Source: Prinsepia uniflora
Taxonomy: Eukaryota; Streptophyta; Magnoliopsida; Rosales; Rosaceae
Reading direction: 5' to 3'
DNA: 64,000 bases
NCBI GenBank assembly: GCA_032719365.1
Contig: CM064876.1
Location: 61,809,864-61,873,863, forward strand
A program made the position numbers and the translations under genes. The notes under the pieces were generated by a model that was given only the letters and a program-made list of their open reading frames with translations, did not search any database and was not told where the DNA came from. Positions 1-11,404 of this stretch are shown one piece after another; position 1 is the stretch's first letter; each line of letters opens with the position of its first letter.

Positions 1-1535
1 ACCTCTCGATCAGCCCAGAACTTTGTGTTACAGCCCTAGAGGGTTACGAAAACCATGAAAACCGTGTGACTGGAGAAAAATAATATTTTAAAAACACAGT
101 TCAAAACATAACATTTTACCCTCCGTTTTCTAAAACTATGCATGCATATAAAAACCGTTTAAATTCCAAATAAAATATAACACAATCCACGACCTCGAAA
201 AACATGTAAATTATAAAGCAACAAACGTCAATAATCGTGACAATCAACACACAAATCACCACAATAGTCAACACAAAGCCAACACGGAAATCATACATAA
301 CCAATCCAAAACTAACCCATCCTCGATGCACAACATCAGTAATCACATCCAATGCACAATCGGTAGGCATGCCACTTGGGATCTAGAGCCCAGCTTGATG
401 TTTGAGCCTGGACCTCTCGCTCACTCAGGATCTAGAGCCCAGCTCAACGTCTGAATGAGAACTGACTCATAATCTGGAGCTCAACTCGACGTTTGAGTCA
501 GCATTAAATCAGTCTCAAGATCTAGAGCCCCTGCTCGACATCTGAGACAACCAACCAACACGCACCTCGAGGAAGGATTTCCACAATCACCACAATCATC
601 ACAGTTATCACAGCAATTCACATATCAAGAATACCGAGAAACACATGCTCATATCACAACTCAATATCACAAATCAAGTCCACGATCAGAACCATGGGCC
701 TAAGCCCAAAACCATAATTCAACACAATGTCGTAAAACATGATATCAAAATACTTTTGAAAAATATTCAGAAATCATATGAAAATCATCAAAATCCAATA
801 TCACAAAATCTCCTGTCATAAATCACATTCAATTTAAATCACAATCAAAATGGAATCTAAAAACATAATGTACAAAAAATCTCGTAAAACGTGAAATAAA
901 ATAATAATTAAATATAAAATTACCGAAAATCATATAAAAATCCTAATCAATCACACATCACCAAAAACACATAATAAATCATGTAAAATACATAAATATG
1001 CATGTATAATATTTGAATAAAAATAAACGTCCACTCCCATGTACCGTATATGTAATCAAACCAACTTGCACGTCGTTCTGTAAAATCTGAGGATGTCACT
1101 TCCTCGAAATCATGTTTCGAGTTTCAAGACCACGACCATGGCATCCACGTGCAGTCCAGCACCACCACCACATCCAGAACATTATATTTACGTCTCAAAA
1201 TGACTTTAGCGACTTAACCAGTACCCTAGCACCCTTATTGTACGCTAGGGAGCTTCCAAAAACATTTCACAGCCCAAAACCGTTGGCCTTCTCGGGTCCA
1301 GTTCTAGGTTCATCCCAAACATCATCCACCTCGACTCCTCTTCATTTCTGTTTCATTTCCTCTCTCATTTATCTTGTTTTCCATCTTTGGCCATGCCTTT
1401 CCCTATTCTCCCTCATTTTCTGATCACCTCCATATTTTTCTAGTTTTTCCTCTCTTTCGACACCTCTCCACCGAACTCACTTAGCCCACTCTTATTTCTC
1501 TACCCATGTGTCTAAGTATATATATATATATATAT

Positions 1536-1568
<33 letters not shown>

Positions 1569-1906
1569 TATGGAGGTAGGTTGGTAGTGCGGGGGGAAAT
1601 GGGAAGAAAATTTTAGAACTTTCTAGGGTACTATAGGTCATACTAGAAAATGATCAAAATGGCCTTCAAGCATAAATTACCAAAACAACCTTAAGGATTT
1701 TTTACCCGAATCAACTTCATACGTTCTTCGATTTTGATGTGACGTCTGTCTATGAATTCAGGATTCTGAGACTTTCATAAAAGTCCTCTCGGAATCCCGA
1801 AAAGGCATCCATATAGAAAAGCCAACTATTTGACTTTATAGGGGCAAAATCGTCTTTTACCCAAAGTTTTCCAAATTTTCTTTCTTCAACTTTCTTGGCC
1901 GTTACA
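1..1906 (-). repeat. Element B 3' LTR, truncated by window edge
   Basis: Aligns by eye with 2944-4026 plus 13944-14741, so roughly 130 bp are missing at the left. It contains a tandem series of GATCTAGAGCCCAGCTCGACG-like units at about 378-545, an ATGCATGCAT motif near 137-146 and a (TA)n microsatellite at about 1518-1565. The intron-donor motif found in other LTRs here (GTGAGT on the minus strand) is mutated, reading GGGAGT at 1033-1038. The 103-aa reading frame at 1112-1423 lies within the LTR and resembles no protein I know. Confidence 0.85.
1518..1565. repeat. (TA)n microsatellite in element B LTR
   Basis: Nearly pure TA dinucleotide tract with one GA interruption. The equivalent place in the other B LTR (14374-14402) has a shorter TA tract, so the array has changed length since insertion. 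Confidence 0.95.
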
Positions 1907-1920
1907 ACCTACCCCCCTTA
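1907..1920 (-). other. Polypurine tract of element B
   Basis: On the minus strand this reads TAAGGGGGGTAGGT and directly abuts the TGTAAC start of the 3' LTR, the expected primer site for plus-strand DNA synthesis. Confidence 0.85.
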
Positions 1921-2794
1921 AAAAAATTCCTCAAAATTTGAGAACTAAATTATCTTCATGTCCATACTCAAATTAAATAATTGAGTTGCTCAGAACTTAA
2001 TCAACTCATCGATTTCGTCTTGCTACTGAATCGCAATTTCAGCCCCATATCAGTAATGGTGAGGTTCCATGCAATCTTAACTAACATATCCTTACGCATT
2101 CCTCAAGTCATATTCAAGGGTACAACAGTACAAATTATAAATTTTATATCACCCGTTCACACTAGTCCATAACTAGAATGAACTAAAAATAACTCAAGTA
2201 GCAATCAATATACCACGACACTACGCGTAGGCCACAATCCTAACACTTCCTAAATAAAATTCAACACCAACTAGAATCCAACATTAACTAGACAATTTCA
2301 ATATCTCCCGGGGCATGTCTACATTATCAAGTTTCCATATTACCTCTATTCTCAATAGCATACATACTTATCGAACTTGTAATACCTTAGGTCATTTTCG
2401 AACTCTCATTCCATATCCAGAACTAGACCAGTAATCTCACATTTCGACTCCTTCTCGAGCCCTAATCATTGCTTATGACTCTTTTTGAATCCTATTCCAC
2501 AATCCTATCCCATGCTCAAGTTCACATCCAATATTAATAACACTTATTCTCGCTGAAATGCGTCAAATTCAATGAAAGAACATTCCGTCATTTCAACATC
2601 TCACTTAGTTACTCAACTTGAAAATTTATTTATTTCCATCTTACTCATACGTACCATACATTCACAATTCGACCTAATAATCCAGAACCACTAATAGCAC
2701 TATAACTATCCTGGGCGTTTCTTCTCATCACTAGGGCGTGCACGAGGCTCGCATCTCACACGCATGACGTTGACAAGCTCAACTCAAAATCCTA
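1921..2794 (-). other. Element B internal remnant, non-coding
   Basis: About 0.9 kb between polypurine tract and primer site. No gag, RT or integrase motif is visible on either strand. The segment near 2735-2775 resembles the gag-start end of element G (about 37443-37480), suggesting that gag-pol was deleted and only its ends remain. The 63-aa frame at 1981-2172 has no recognisable features. Confidence 0.6.
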
Positions 2795-2806
2795 GCTCTG
2801 ATACCA
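2795..2806 (-). other. Primer binding site of element B (initiator Met tRNA)
   Basis: The plus strand reads GCTCTGATACCA, so the minus strand is TGGTATCAGAGC, the standard plant tRNA-iMet primer site. It lies 3 bp inside the TGATAGG edge of the 5' LTR. Confidence 0.92.
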
Positions 2807-2809
2807 AGT

Positions 2810-4026
2810 TGATAGGACCCGACCTTGAAAACACCTTGTAAACTACACTTGGACCCTAATCTCGTCTGACAATTAATGCAGAATACCAAAATTATGCTCA
2901 GCTTATCAGACAAGGGATATTTGACTTATCATTCATGCCTTCGCTTCTCGATCCGCCCAGAAATTAGTGTCACAGCCCTAAAGGGTTATGAAAACCGTGT
3001 GACTAGACAAAAATAATATTTTAAAACCACAGTTCAAAAAATAAAATTTTACCCTCTGTTTTATAAAAATATGCATGCATGTAAAAACCGTTTAAATTCC
3101 AAATAAAATAGAACATAGTCCATGACCTCGAAAAACGTGTAAACTAACTATAAAGCAACAAACGCCAGTAATCATGACAACCAGCACACAAATCGCCACA
3201 ATAGTCAACACAAAGCCAACATGGCAATCATACACAACCAATCCACATCCAACTCGTCCTTGACGCATAACATCAATCATTACATCCACTGCACTACTGG
3301 TAGGCACACCACTTGGGATCTGGAGCGCAGCTCGACGTCTAAGTGTGGACCTTACACATACTCAGGATCTGGATCCCAGCTCGATTTTTGAGTGAGAAAT
3401 GACTTAGGATCTGGAGCCCGGCTCGACGTCTAAGTCGGCACTAAACTAGTCTCAGGATTTGGAGACCCCGACCCGACGTCTGAGACTACCAATCAATACA
3501 CACCTCGAGGATAGTTTTCCACAATCATCACAGCTATCACAACATTTCGCATATCACGAATACCGAAAAACACATACTCATATCACAACTTAATATCAAA
3601 AATCAAGTCCACGATTAGAACCTTGGGCCTAAGCCTAGAACCATAATTCAACACAACTTCGTAAACTGCTCTATCAAAATACTTCCGAAAAACCATCCAG
3701 AAATCATATCAAAATCGCCAAAATCCAATATCACAAAATCTCATGTCATAAATCATATTCAATACAAAATCAGAATCAAAACGAAATCCAAAAATCGTAA
3801 TTTATGGAAAATCTCGTAAAATGTGAAATAAAATAATAATTAAATATAAAATTACCAAAAATCATATAAAAATTGTGATCATTCACACATGAAAAACACA
3901 TATTAAATAATGCAAAATACATAAATATGCATGAATAATATTTTAATAAAAATAAACGTCCACTCACATTGATCGTATACGCAATCAAACCAACTTGCAC
4001 GTTCTTATGTAAAATTCGAGAATGTT
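2810..4026 (-). repeat. Element B 5' LTR, part 1 (left of the element A insertion)
   Basis: Starts TGATAGGACCC and runs to the element A target site ATGTT (4022-4026). The rest is at 13944-14741. Tandem GATCTGGAGCCC units lie at about 3316-3485. A predicted LTR intron on the minus strand runs from donor GTGAGT (3962-3967) to an acceptor TAG at 2978-2980. The match to the left LTR continues uninterrupted across the insertion. Confidence 0.88.
4022..4026. repeat. Left target-site duplication of element A (ATGTT)
   Basis: ATGTT immediately precedes the TGTAACACC start of element A and recurs at 13939-13943 directly after its terminal TCA. Confidence 0.95.
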
Positions 4027-4487
4027 TGTAACACCCCGGAAATTCGAGGATTTCCATATTGTAATTTATTGTGTGATTTGACGATTTTACCCCTGTGAAT
4101 GGTATGGTCAAATTGTTGACTTTTTGATTGATAAACTAAATGGACTTTGACCTCTGACCGTGACGTAGTTCGGGACGTCACGAGTTCATAGACAGGTGGC
4201 ACGTCCAATTCGGACGATCAGGGTAAAAGTTATGACTATCGGAAGTTCAGGGGCATTACCGTAATTTGGACTCTCGGGGGAAAATGTTGACTTTTCTTTT
4301 GACAACTAATTTTCAGTTGACTCAGGGACCGTTGGGTAGGCCTCGACGTCCTGAGTCCGTAGACAGGCGGCACGCCGAAATCGGACTTCGTACGAGGAAG
4401 TTATGGTCAGAAACGTGAATTCGGGAAGTTCGTGTCTCGGTTTTCGTGTCGAATATTAAATTCAGGAAATCTGATTGGAGGACACCT

Positions 4488-4511
4488 GGTGAGTGACAAG
4501 TGTCACTCACC
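4488..4511. promoter_or_regulatory. Conserved U3 palindrome upstream of the TATA box
   Basis: Eleven-base arms GGTGAGTGACA / TGTCACTCACC around a 2-base centre, perfectly paired. The same palindrome with GA...TC at the outer pair occurs in D (23357-23380), H1 (40469-40492), H2 (41938-41961) and both K LTRs (51227-51250, 58632-58655). The position about 165 bp before the TATA box suggests a transcription-factor site; function is inferred. Confidence 0.6.
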
Positions 4512-4676
4512 CATTGGCTAGATTGGATCAGATCCACTATTGGATTATTAAACATTTGAATCAGCTTTAAATTTCAGCCTTTGGATTGAAAACCCCAGAT
4601 CTAATCTCAGCCCTTGATCTAATCTGGAGATCAAATCTGGGCCGTTCAAATCTTTGAGCAGCTTTCCCTCCATTTC

Positions 4677-4683
4677 TATATAA
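4677..4683 (+). promoter_or_regulatory. TATA box of element A 5' LTR
   Basis: TATATAA in a pyrimidine-rich context. It recurs in the 3' LTR at 11793-11799. It predicts a transcript start near 4705-4715, which would put the TGACGTCA array and the predicted LTR intron in the transcribed leader. Confidence 0.6.
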
Positions 4684-5198
4684 TTCTCACCCGAACCCAC
4701 ACACACTGCCCATTTCATCCATCACACCCGCACTACTCCCTGTCCCTGTGTCTGTGTGTTGCTGGACTCACGGGGAAGGACGGAGGCACGGCGGTGGACG
4801 GCGGCAGACGGCGGCGCGGAAGGAAGCAGGGGAAACCCGTGGCGGTTTCAACCCAGATTTTTTGGTAAATCATTTCCCACGTTTAAACTGGTCCGTTATC
4901 AATCCTAATCAACTCTAGGAACCTCCAGGAACCTTCTGGATTGGAGCCCGTGGCCGGTGGAGCTCAGGGCGGTGGCACAACAGCGACGGGAGGCCGGTGC
5001 TGTTCTTCGAGGTAGGCCCTCGATTCAATCCGTTTTTCTCAATTCTTTTTACATGGAACTAATCTAGGGACTAAGACGAGTAATTAGGAATTGAAAGGAA
5101 TGAAAATGATCCAGAAATGAAGGAATGGCAACCGGGTCGTGATCGCGGGTCTGATCGACCCGAGTTGCAGGAAAACGGGTCAACCCGTCTGATGACAG

Positions 5199-5539
5199 TG
5201 GTGCTGACGTGGCACCCTGTCAGTCTGTCAGATGACGTGGACCAACCGTGAGCCGACACGTGTCACATGTCAGTGCACAGTCAGCACTGACATGTCAGTG
5301 ACGTGGACCAGTCAGGGACTGCCACGTGTCACTGACATGTCAGTGACGTGGACCAGTGCCGTACTAACACGTGGCACATGTCAGATCTGACACGTGGTCT
5401 GACAGATCAGTGTGGTGGACCAATCAGTTGTTGACACGTGGCACCTGTCAGAGTCTGACATGTCAGACCTGACAGCTGTCAGATGACGTCAGCATGACGT
5501 CATGCTGACGTCAGCAGTGACGTCAGCGATGACGTCAGC
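5199..5539 (+). promoter_or_regulatory. Dense CACGTG (G-box) and TGACGTCA motif array in the LTR
   Basis: Five CACGTG cores (e.g. in GACACGTGTC, GCCACGTGTC, GACACGTGGC) followed by five TGACGTCA-type palindromes within about 55 bp (5482-5537), interspersed with TGTCAG/CTGACA. These are classic bZIP (G-box, C-box/TGA) core sites. A similar but shorter TGACGTCA cluster is in element K LTRs (about 52090-52235 and 59505-59665). It lies downstream of the TATA box, so it may act as an internal enhancer or as RNA structure. Confidence 0.55.
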
Positions 5540-5861
5540 AGGAACTGTTCCTGCGTTGACCGGCGCGTGGGGGCGCGTGTGAACATTGTTTTTGGCGGGA
5601 CCACCACCATTCTTTAGGTTTCGACGATCCGGATCCAATGGCAGTGGTTTCGGGTCGATCGGAGATCCTTAAGTTGGTCAAAATAAGGTTTATTGCCTTG
5701 GGAAGCGCGTTCGGGCGGCTTTCCCGGGTCGGTTTCGACCTAGGCTTTCATGGTTGAATGTTGGGGGTTTAATTTGACCTTTACGAATACTTGGACTTGA
5801 CAGGGATTGTACATTTGTACCAGGACGAGGGTATACGTTCGGTTTCTAGCAGGATTGTACT

Positions 5862-6526
5862 GTGAGTGGGCCATTTTCTTAAACCCTTGTGTGCATAAAT
5901 GTTTTCTGGTTTTATTATACTTATTCACATGCTAAAACAATGATGGTTTTGATGATATGGAAAATATGGTTATGGCACGTTTCACGGTATTTGGGCTTGA
6001 GACCCGTCCGATGAAACTGAATGATTGGTTCGGATTCTATCTATGTATATATATATATGTTTGCATGTGGATATCAATAAAATGTATTTGTTACTGCACT
6101 GTATAGATCCTTCCATATTGTATTGTCTCCTCCGGATGAGGTACCCCGGAGAGGTCACGGACGTCTAGAACGTCCAGCGTCTATGACGCTAAGCATCGGG
6201 GATGCTGTACCCGAACGGGGTTCGGGGATTGAACTCGGAAATTGAGACCCGAGTGGCACGCGTAGCCTTGTGATTGTGACCTTATTGGACGTCAGGGACG
6301 TCAGACATCAGGGATGTCGGGATTGGAGTGTATAGTGCAACAACTAAAATTATGGTTATGGTTTTATTATATGCCTTATGGTTCATATTTGATGGTTTAT
6401 GATTTTGAATTATGTTGCACGCATGTTTGGAAAACGGAGGGGTAAATTATATGTTTTACTTATCAAACGATTTCATAAACTTGAATTTCGGTCCACTCAC
6501 CCTTACTGTTTTGATAACCCCTCCAG
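5862..6526 (+). other. Predicted intron inside element A 5' LTR
   Basis: Begins TACT|GTGAGTGGGCC and ends at CCCCTCCAG|GTC after a U-rich stretch. GGTCCACTCAC (6490-6500), 26-36 nt upstream of the acceptor, is complementary to the donor segment GTGAGTGGGCC, with one G-U pair. The equivalent in the 3' LTR is 12978-13638. The same arrangement is seen in C, D, F, G, H1 and K. No transcript evidence is available here. Confidence 0.5.
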
Positions 6527-6829
6527 GTCGGGAAACTGAGGTAGAGGAGGAACCAGAGGCTGAGGCATAGATCTACTTCTGCGTACCTGAACCCCTGCTG
6601 GGCGGTGTACCCGCAGGATTACTTTAGAGTCGTGCTCGCAAATTTGTAATTTTGGATTATATCCCTTGTCTGACATTCGTTTAATTCGGATTTTATGTAT
6701 GACTTTAATTTGGTTATTTATGCTTTTAAATGTTTTGAGGTTAAAATTGGTATGAATTATTGGGTGTCAGACGGGAGCAGGGCACGTCCCCTTGTGGTCC
6801 CTGTGGGATCGGGGCGGGTCCTGTCAGCT

Positions 6830-6841
6830 TGGTATCAGAGC
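6830..6841 (+). other. Primer binding site of element A (initiator Met tRNA)
   Basis: TGGTATCAGAGC, 3 bp after the LTR terminus; the canonical complement of the plant tRNA-iMet 3' end. Confidence 0.96.
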
Positions 6842-6958
6842 ACTAGGTTGTGGTCAGTACTAGGGTATTGGTCTGCATGCTAGACTAGCGATTAGTACTA
6901 GTTACTTTTCGACTTTTAAGAATATTGTTTTCTGATCTGTGCCTCTTGACAGTTGGTT

Positions 6959-9900
6959 ATGCCTCCTAGGAGAATTCCGCATACTCGAACGGACGAGGAT
7001 CTAGAAAGAGAGATGGAATGCGCGAGCATCGAAAGGGCTCAACGTTTGGGAGCCACTAATTTCTGCGGGGGATCAAACCCCGAGGATGCTCACGACTGGA
7101 TCCCCAAGTGGGAGAGGATCTTCTCGGTGATGCACTGCCCTCCGGGCGAACGAGTGACTCTGGCGGCCTTCTTACTGGAGGGAGGAGCCTACCAGTGGTG
7201 GCACGGACTCGAAATGTCTGGGTGGTCTGTCCATACCACTACCTGGGAAGCTTTCCGTTCCAGGTTTTTGGACCAGTACTACCCGTGATCCTTTCGCGCG
7301 GCGCGGGAGGCGGAATTCCTGCGGCTGGAGCAGGGTGACATGTCTGTTTCAAACTACGAGCAAACATTCGGGAGACTTTCCCAGTTCGCTGCCTCATTCG
7401 TAAGCACGGAGGAGGACAAATGCCAGCGGTTTGAGCTTGGACTCCGAGGGGAGATCCGGGCCAGTGTGACTGCTACCACTCATGCTTCTCTGAGGGATAT
7501 GGTCGACGCAGCGGTGCGTGTCGAGGCCAGTCTGGCGGCACACCAATCACGACAACCTTCGGGGGAGGGGCGACGTCATGATCGCCCACACCATGGGCCA
7601 TCGGGCCGTAAGAACAACAGGGGAGGGAGCTACAGAGGAGCACCCTCATCTTTCAAGGGTCGTGGCTGGTCGGGTCGACGTGGAGGCTCTCAGGGCAGAG
7701 GATCTGGACACAACTCTGGGCAGCACTCATCTTGGAGTGGTGCATCTGGTGGGCATTCGGGCAGGCCAAGGCCAGTAACTTGTTTTGCTTGCGGAGAGGA
7801 AGGCCACTATGCCTGCGATTGTCCGCAGTTGTCCAAAAACAACGACGCTGGGGGCTCGAGTGTGGTGCAGAGCACGGCGTCCCACACTAACGGAGGTCGC
7901 GGTCAGGGAGGTGACCGTGGTGCTGGACGTGGCGCGCGCGGGCGCGGACGGAACGGAGGGCTGAGGGCCCAAGTGTTTGCAATGACCCAGCAGCAGGCGA
8001 GGACTGCTCCAGGCGTGGTCACAGGTACACTACATATCTTTAATTTTCTTGTACGTGTATTGATGGATGCGGGGGCTACACATTCTTTTATTTCGAAGAG
8101 TTGTGCTGGTTTGCTTGATTGTGTGGTATCAGCCTTAGATTGCGAAATGGGTGTTGGCACCCCGATGGGTACCGTGTACCTTGTGAATCAGGTGATTCGG
8201 AGGTGCCTGGTAAGAATTGAGGATGTGGATTTACCAGCAGACTTAATTATTCTGGATATCCACGACTTCGATATAATCCTAGGGATGGATTGGCTATCGG
8301 AGCACGGATCGCTCATCGACTGCTGTAGCAAGCAAGTAATTTTGCGGAGCCCGGGTTTGCCGGAAGTTATCTTTCAGGGGGAACGTGATGGTTCGCCTCC
8401 TGAAGTGATTTCGTCACTTACTGCTACCAAACTTCTACGGAAGGGATGCCAGGGTTATCTGGCGCATGTCGTGTCGGAACGGGTCGATACTCCGGTTATC
8501 GACGAAATACCGGTGGTCTGTGAGTTTCCGGATGTATTCCCGGAAGACTTACCTGGGTTGCCACCATCGCGGGAGATTGAGTTTACTATTGAACTACTCC
8601 CGGGTACCCGACCTATATCCCAGGCACCATACCGGATGGCGCCGGCCGAGTTACGAGAACTCAAGACTCAATTGCAGGAGTTGGTAGATTTGGGATATGT
8701 CCGACCGAGTACTTCACCGTGGGGAGCACCGGTGTTGTTCGTGAAGAAGAAGGAAGGAAGTCTCCGTTTATGTATTGATTATCGACAACTCAACAAGGTG
8801 ACATTGAGGAACTAGTATCCTCTACCCAGGATCGATGACCTTTTCGACCAGTTGCGGGGAGCTCAGTGCTTCTTGAAAATTGATTTGCGGTCTGGGTATC
8901 ACCAACTGAGGATTTCGGAGGAGGATATTCCGAAAACTGCTTTTCGAACCCGTTACGGGCACTACGAGTTCCTTGTTATGCCATTTGGTTTGACGAATGC
9001 TCCAGCAGCATTCATGGATCTGATGAACCGGGTCTTCCGACCCTACCTGGATAAGTTCGTGATTGTGTTCATCGATGATATTTTGGTATACTCGAGGAGT
9101 GCCCGTGCACATGAAGAACATCTATGGTTGGTCTTGGAGAGACTGAGACAAGAACAATTGTATGCCAAGCTGAGCAAGTGTCAGTTTTGGCTGAGCAGTA
9201 TTGGTTTTCTGGGACACGTGATATCGACGGATGGGATTTGCGTGGATCCCCAAAAAACAGAAGCGGTGACCAACTGGGCTAGACCGACAACGGTGACCGA
9301 GGTGCGGAGTTTCGTTGGATTAGCAGGCTACTACCGGAGATTCGTGGAGGGTTTCTCCAAAATTGCTGCACCATTGACTCGTCTGACTCGGAAAGGAGTA
9401 AAATTTATCTGGGACGAGCAGTGCGATCGGAGCTTTCAAGAGTTGAAGGATCGATTGACCACTGCACCTGTCCTTGCATTGCCGGACGACAGTGGAGAGT
9501 TTGTAGTTTTCAGTGATGCTTCACTGCAAGGGTTGGGCTGCGTGTTGATGCAAACTGGCAAGGTTATCGCCTATGCATCCCGGCAGCTGAAGACTCATGA
9601 GTTGAACTACCCTACCCATGATTTGGAGTTGGCGGCGGTGGTTCATGCTCTCAAGATCTGGAGACATTATCTATTCGGCGCAACGTGTCGGATATACACC
9701 GACCACCAGAGTCTTAAATACTTATTCACTCAGAAGGAGCTCAACATGAGACAACGGAGATGGTTGGAGCTGCTGAAGGACTATGACTGTACGATCGAGT
9801 ACCATTCGGGTAAGGCCAATGTGGTGGCGGATGCACTCAGCAGGAAATCAGCAGGAACTATTGCACACCTGGGGATGGTGTATCTTCCCTTGCTGGTGGA

Positions 9901-11404
9901 ACTCCGGAAGGCGGGAGTTATTTTGGGTACTGACGAGCATGGAGCTTTGTTGGCCAGCTTCCATGTGCGACCAGTACTGATTGATCGGATCATTGAAGCA
10001 CAACTGCAGGATCTGATACTCTGTATTTACAGAATTGAGGTCGATGCGGATGGGAGACAGGATTTTACCATCCGGGACGATGGAGCACTGGTGAAATTGG
10101 GCCGTTTGTGCGTACCTGCAGTGGCAGAGTTACGGGCCGAGATACTTGAGGAGGCCCACAGTTCGGCCTATGCTATGCATCCGGGAGGTACAAAGATGTA
10201 CCGTACCCTCCGGAACCATTATTGGTGGCCAGGAATGAAGAAGGATATTGCTGAGTTCGTGAGCAAATGCTTAACCTGTCAGCAGGTTAAGGCGGAACGG
10301 CAGAGACCGTATGGGGCTATGCAGCCACTTCCGATTCCTGAGTGGAAGTGGGATCACATCACCATGGACTTCGTCTTTAAATTACCAAGGACTCAGAGTG
10401 GAGTGGACGGAGTATGGGTGATCGTGGATCGGTTAACCAAATCAGCCCATTTTCTGCCAGTTCAGGAAACCTATAAACCTAACCGACTGGCTCAGTTGTT
10501 TATGAAGGAAATCATACGACTTCATGGTACGCCGGAATCGATCGTGTCTGATCGTGATCCGCGTTTCACTTCCAGGTTCTGGCGGAGTTTGCAAGCTACT
10601 TTGGGAACAACCTTACGTTTCAGTACTGCTTTCCATCCACAGACCGATGGACAGTCTGAGAGAACCATTCAAACCCTGGAGGACATGATGATGTCATGTG
10701 TACTACAGTTTCAAGACTCTTGGGATACTCATTTGCCATTGATGGAATTCGCTTACAACAACAGCTATCAGGCAAGCATCAGGATGGCACCTTATGAGGC
10801 ACTGTATGGCCGACAGTGCAGGACACCTATCTGCTGGACGGAGGTAGGAGAGCGAGCGGCTGTAGGGCCGGAGATAATGGACTTAACCATGGAAACTGTT
10901 CGCGTGATCAAGGAAAGATTGAAGGTGGCACAGGATCGCCAGAAGAGTTATGCCGACCGACGGATTCGAGACTTGGAGTTTGAAGTGGGAGATTTTATCT
11001 TCCTGAAGTTGTCTCCGTGGAAAGGGATTATCCGTTTTGGCCGACGGGGGAAACTGAGTCCGCGTTTTATCGGACCTTATGAAATCGTGGAGAGAATTGG
11101 CAGAGTTGCATACAGATTGGCACTACCCCCAGAACTATCAAGAGTTCACGATGTTTTCCACGTATCGATGTTGCGGATGTACGCACGTGATGCTTCTCAT
11201 GTACTTGGGGAACAACCTGTCGAACTACGGGAGGATTTGAGCTTTGAGGAACAACCAGTACAGATCTTGGATCGGAAGGACAAGGTACTACGACGGAAGA
11301 CGATCCCTCTCGTGAAAATTCTCTGGAGAAACCAGAACGTGGAAGAAGCCACATGGGAGCCTGAGGCTCAGATGCGAGAACAATTTCCTCATTTGTTTCT
11401 TTGA
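6959..11404 (+). pseudogene. gag-pol: Element A gag-pol polyprotein, two in-frame stops
   Basis: One continuous frame of 1481 residues starting ATGCCTCCTAGG, interrupted only by TGA at 7286-7288 and TAG at 8813-8815; element K has arginine (CGT) and glutamine (CAG) codons there, so both stops look like C-to-T changes. Domains in order: retrotransposon gag (about residues 40-200), CCHC zinc knuckle CFACGEEGHYACDC (275-288), aspartic protease with MDAGATHSF (Asp at about 370) and ILGMDWL, reverse transcriptase with FIDD (704-707), RNase H (first Asp 853), integrase with HHCC zinc finger and a DD35E triad (Asp1137, Asp1198, Glu1234), and a C-terminal chromodomain-like segment (about 1430-1481, LVKILWR...EEATWEPE). 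The protein would make capsid, cDNA and the integration machinery. The protease triad is DAG rather than DTG/DSG. Very high similarity to K's polyprotein. Apart from two codons it looks intact. Confidence 0.95.
7781..7822 (+). other. CCHC zinc knuckle of element A gag
   Basis: C-X2-C-X4-H-X4-C (CFACGEEGHYACDC), the RNA-binding nucleocapsid motif, at the end of an Arg/Gly/Ser-rich stretch. Confidence 0.93.

Larger units (their letters stand above)
4027..6826 (+). repeat. Element A 5' LTR (2800 bp)
   Basis: TGTAACACCCC...CCTGTCA. Landmarks: GACAGGYGGCRYG blocks near 4193-4205 and 4362-4374; perfect palindrome 4488-4511; TATATAA box 4677-4683; motif array 5199-5539 rich in CACGTG and TGACGTCA; short coding-like segment 5638-5757; predicted intron 5862-6526. 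It is intact relative to the 3' LTR, which lacks about 4252-4550. Confidence 0.96.

Noticed and set aside
1518..1565. TA-rich tract as a promoter or origin
   Set aside because: A simple microsatellite whose length differs between the two LTRs of element B.
7518..8160. Several overlapping 80-aa frames on both strands
   Set aside because: Shadows of the element A gag frame, which holds the zinc knuckle and continues into the protease.
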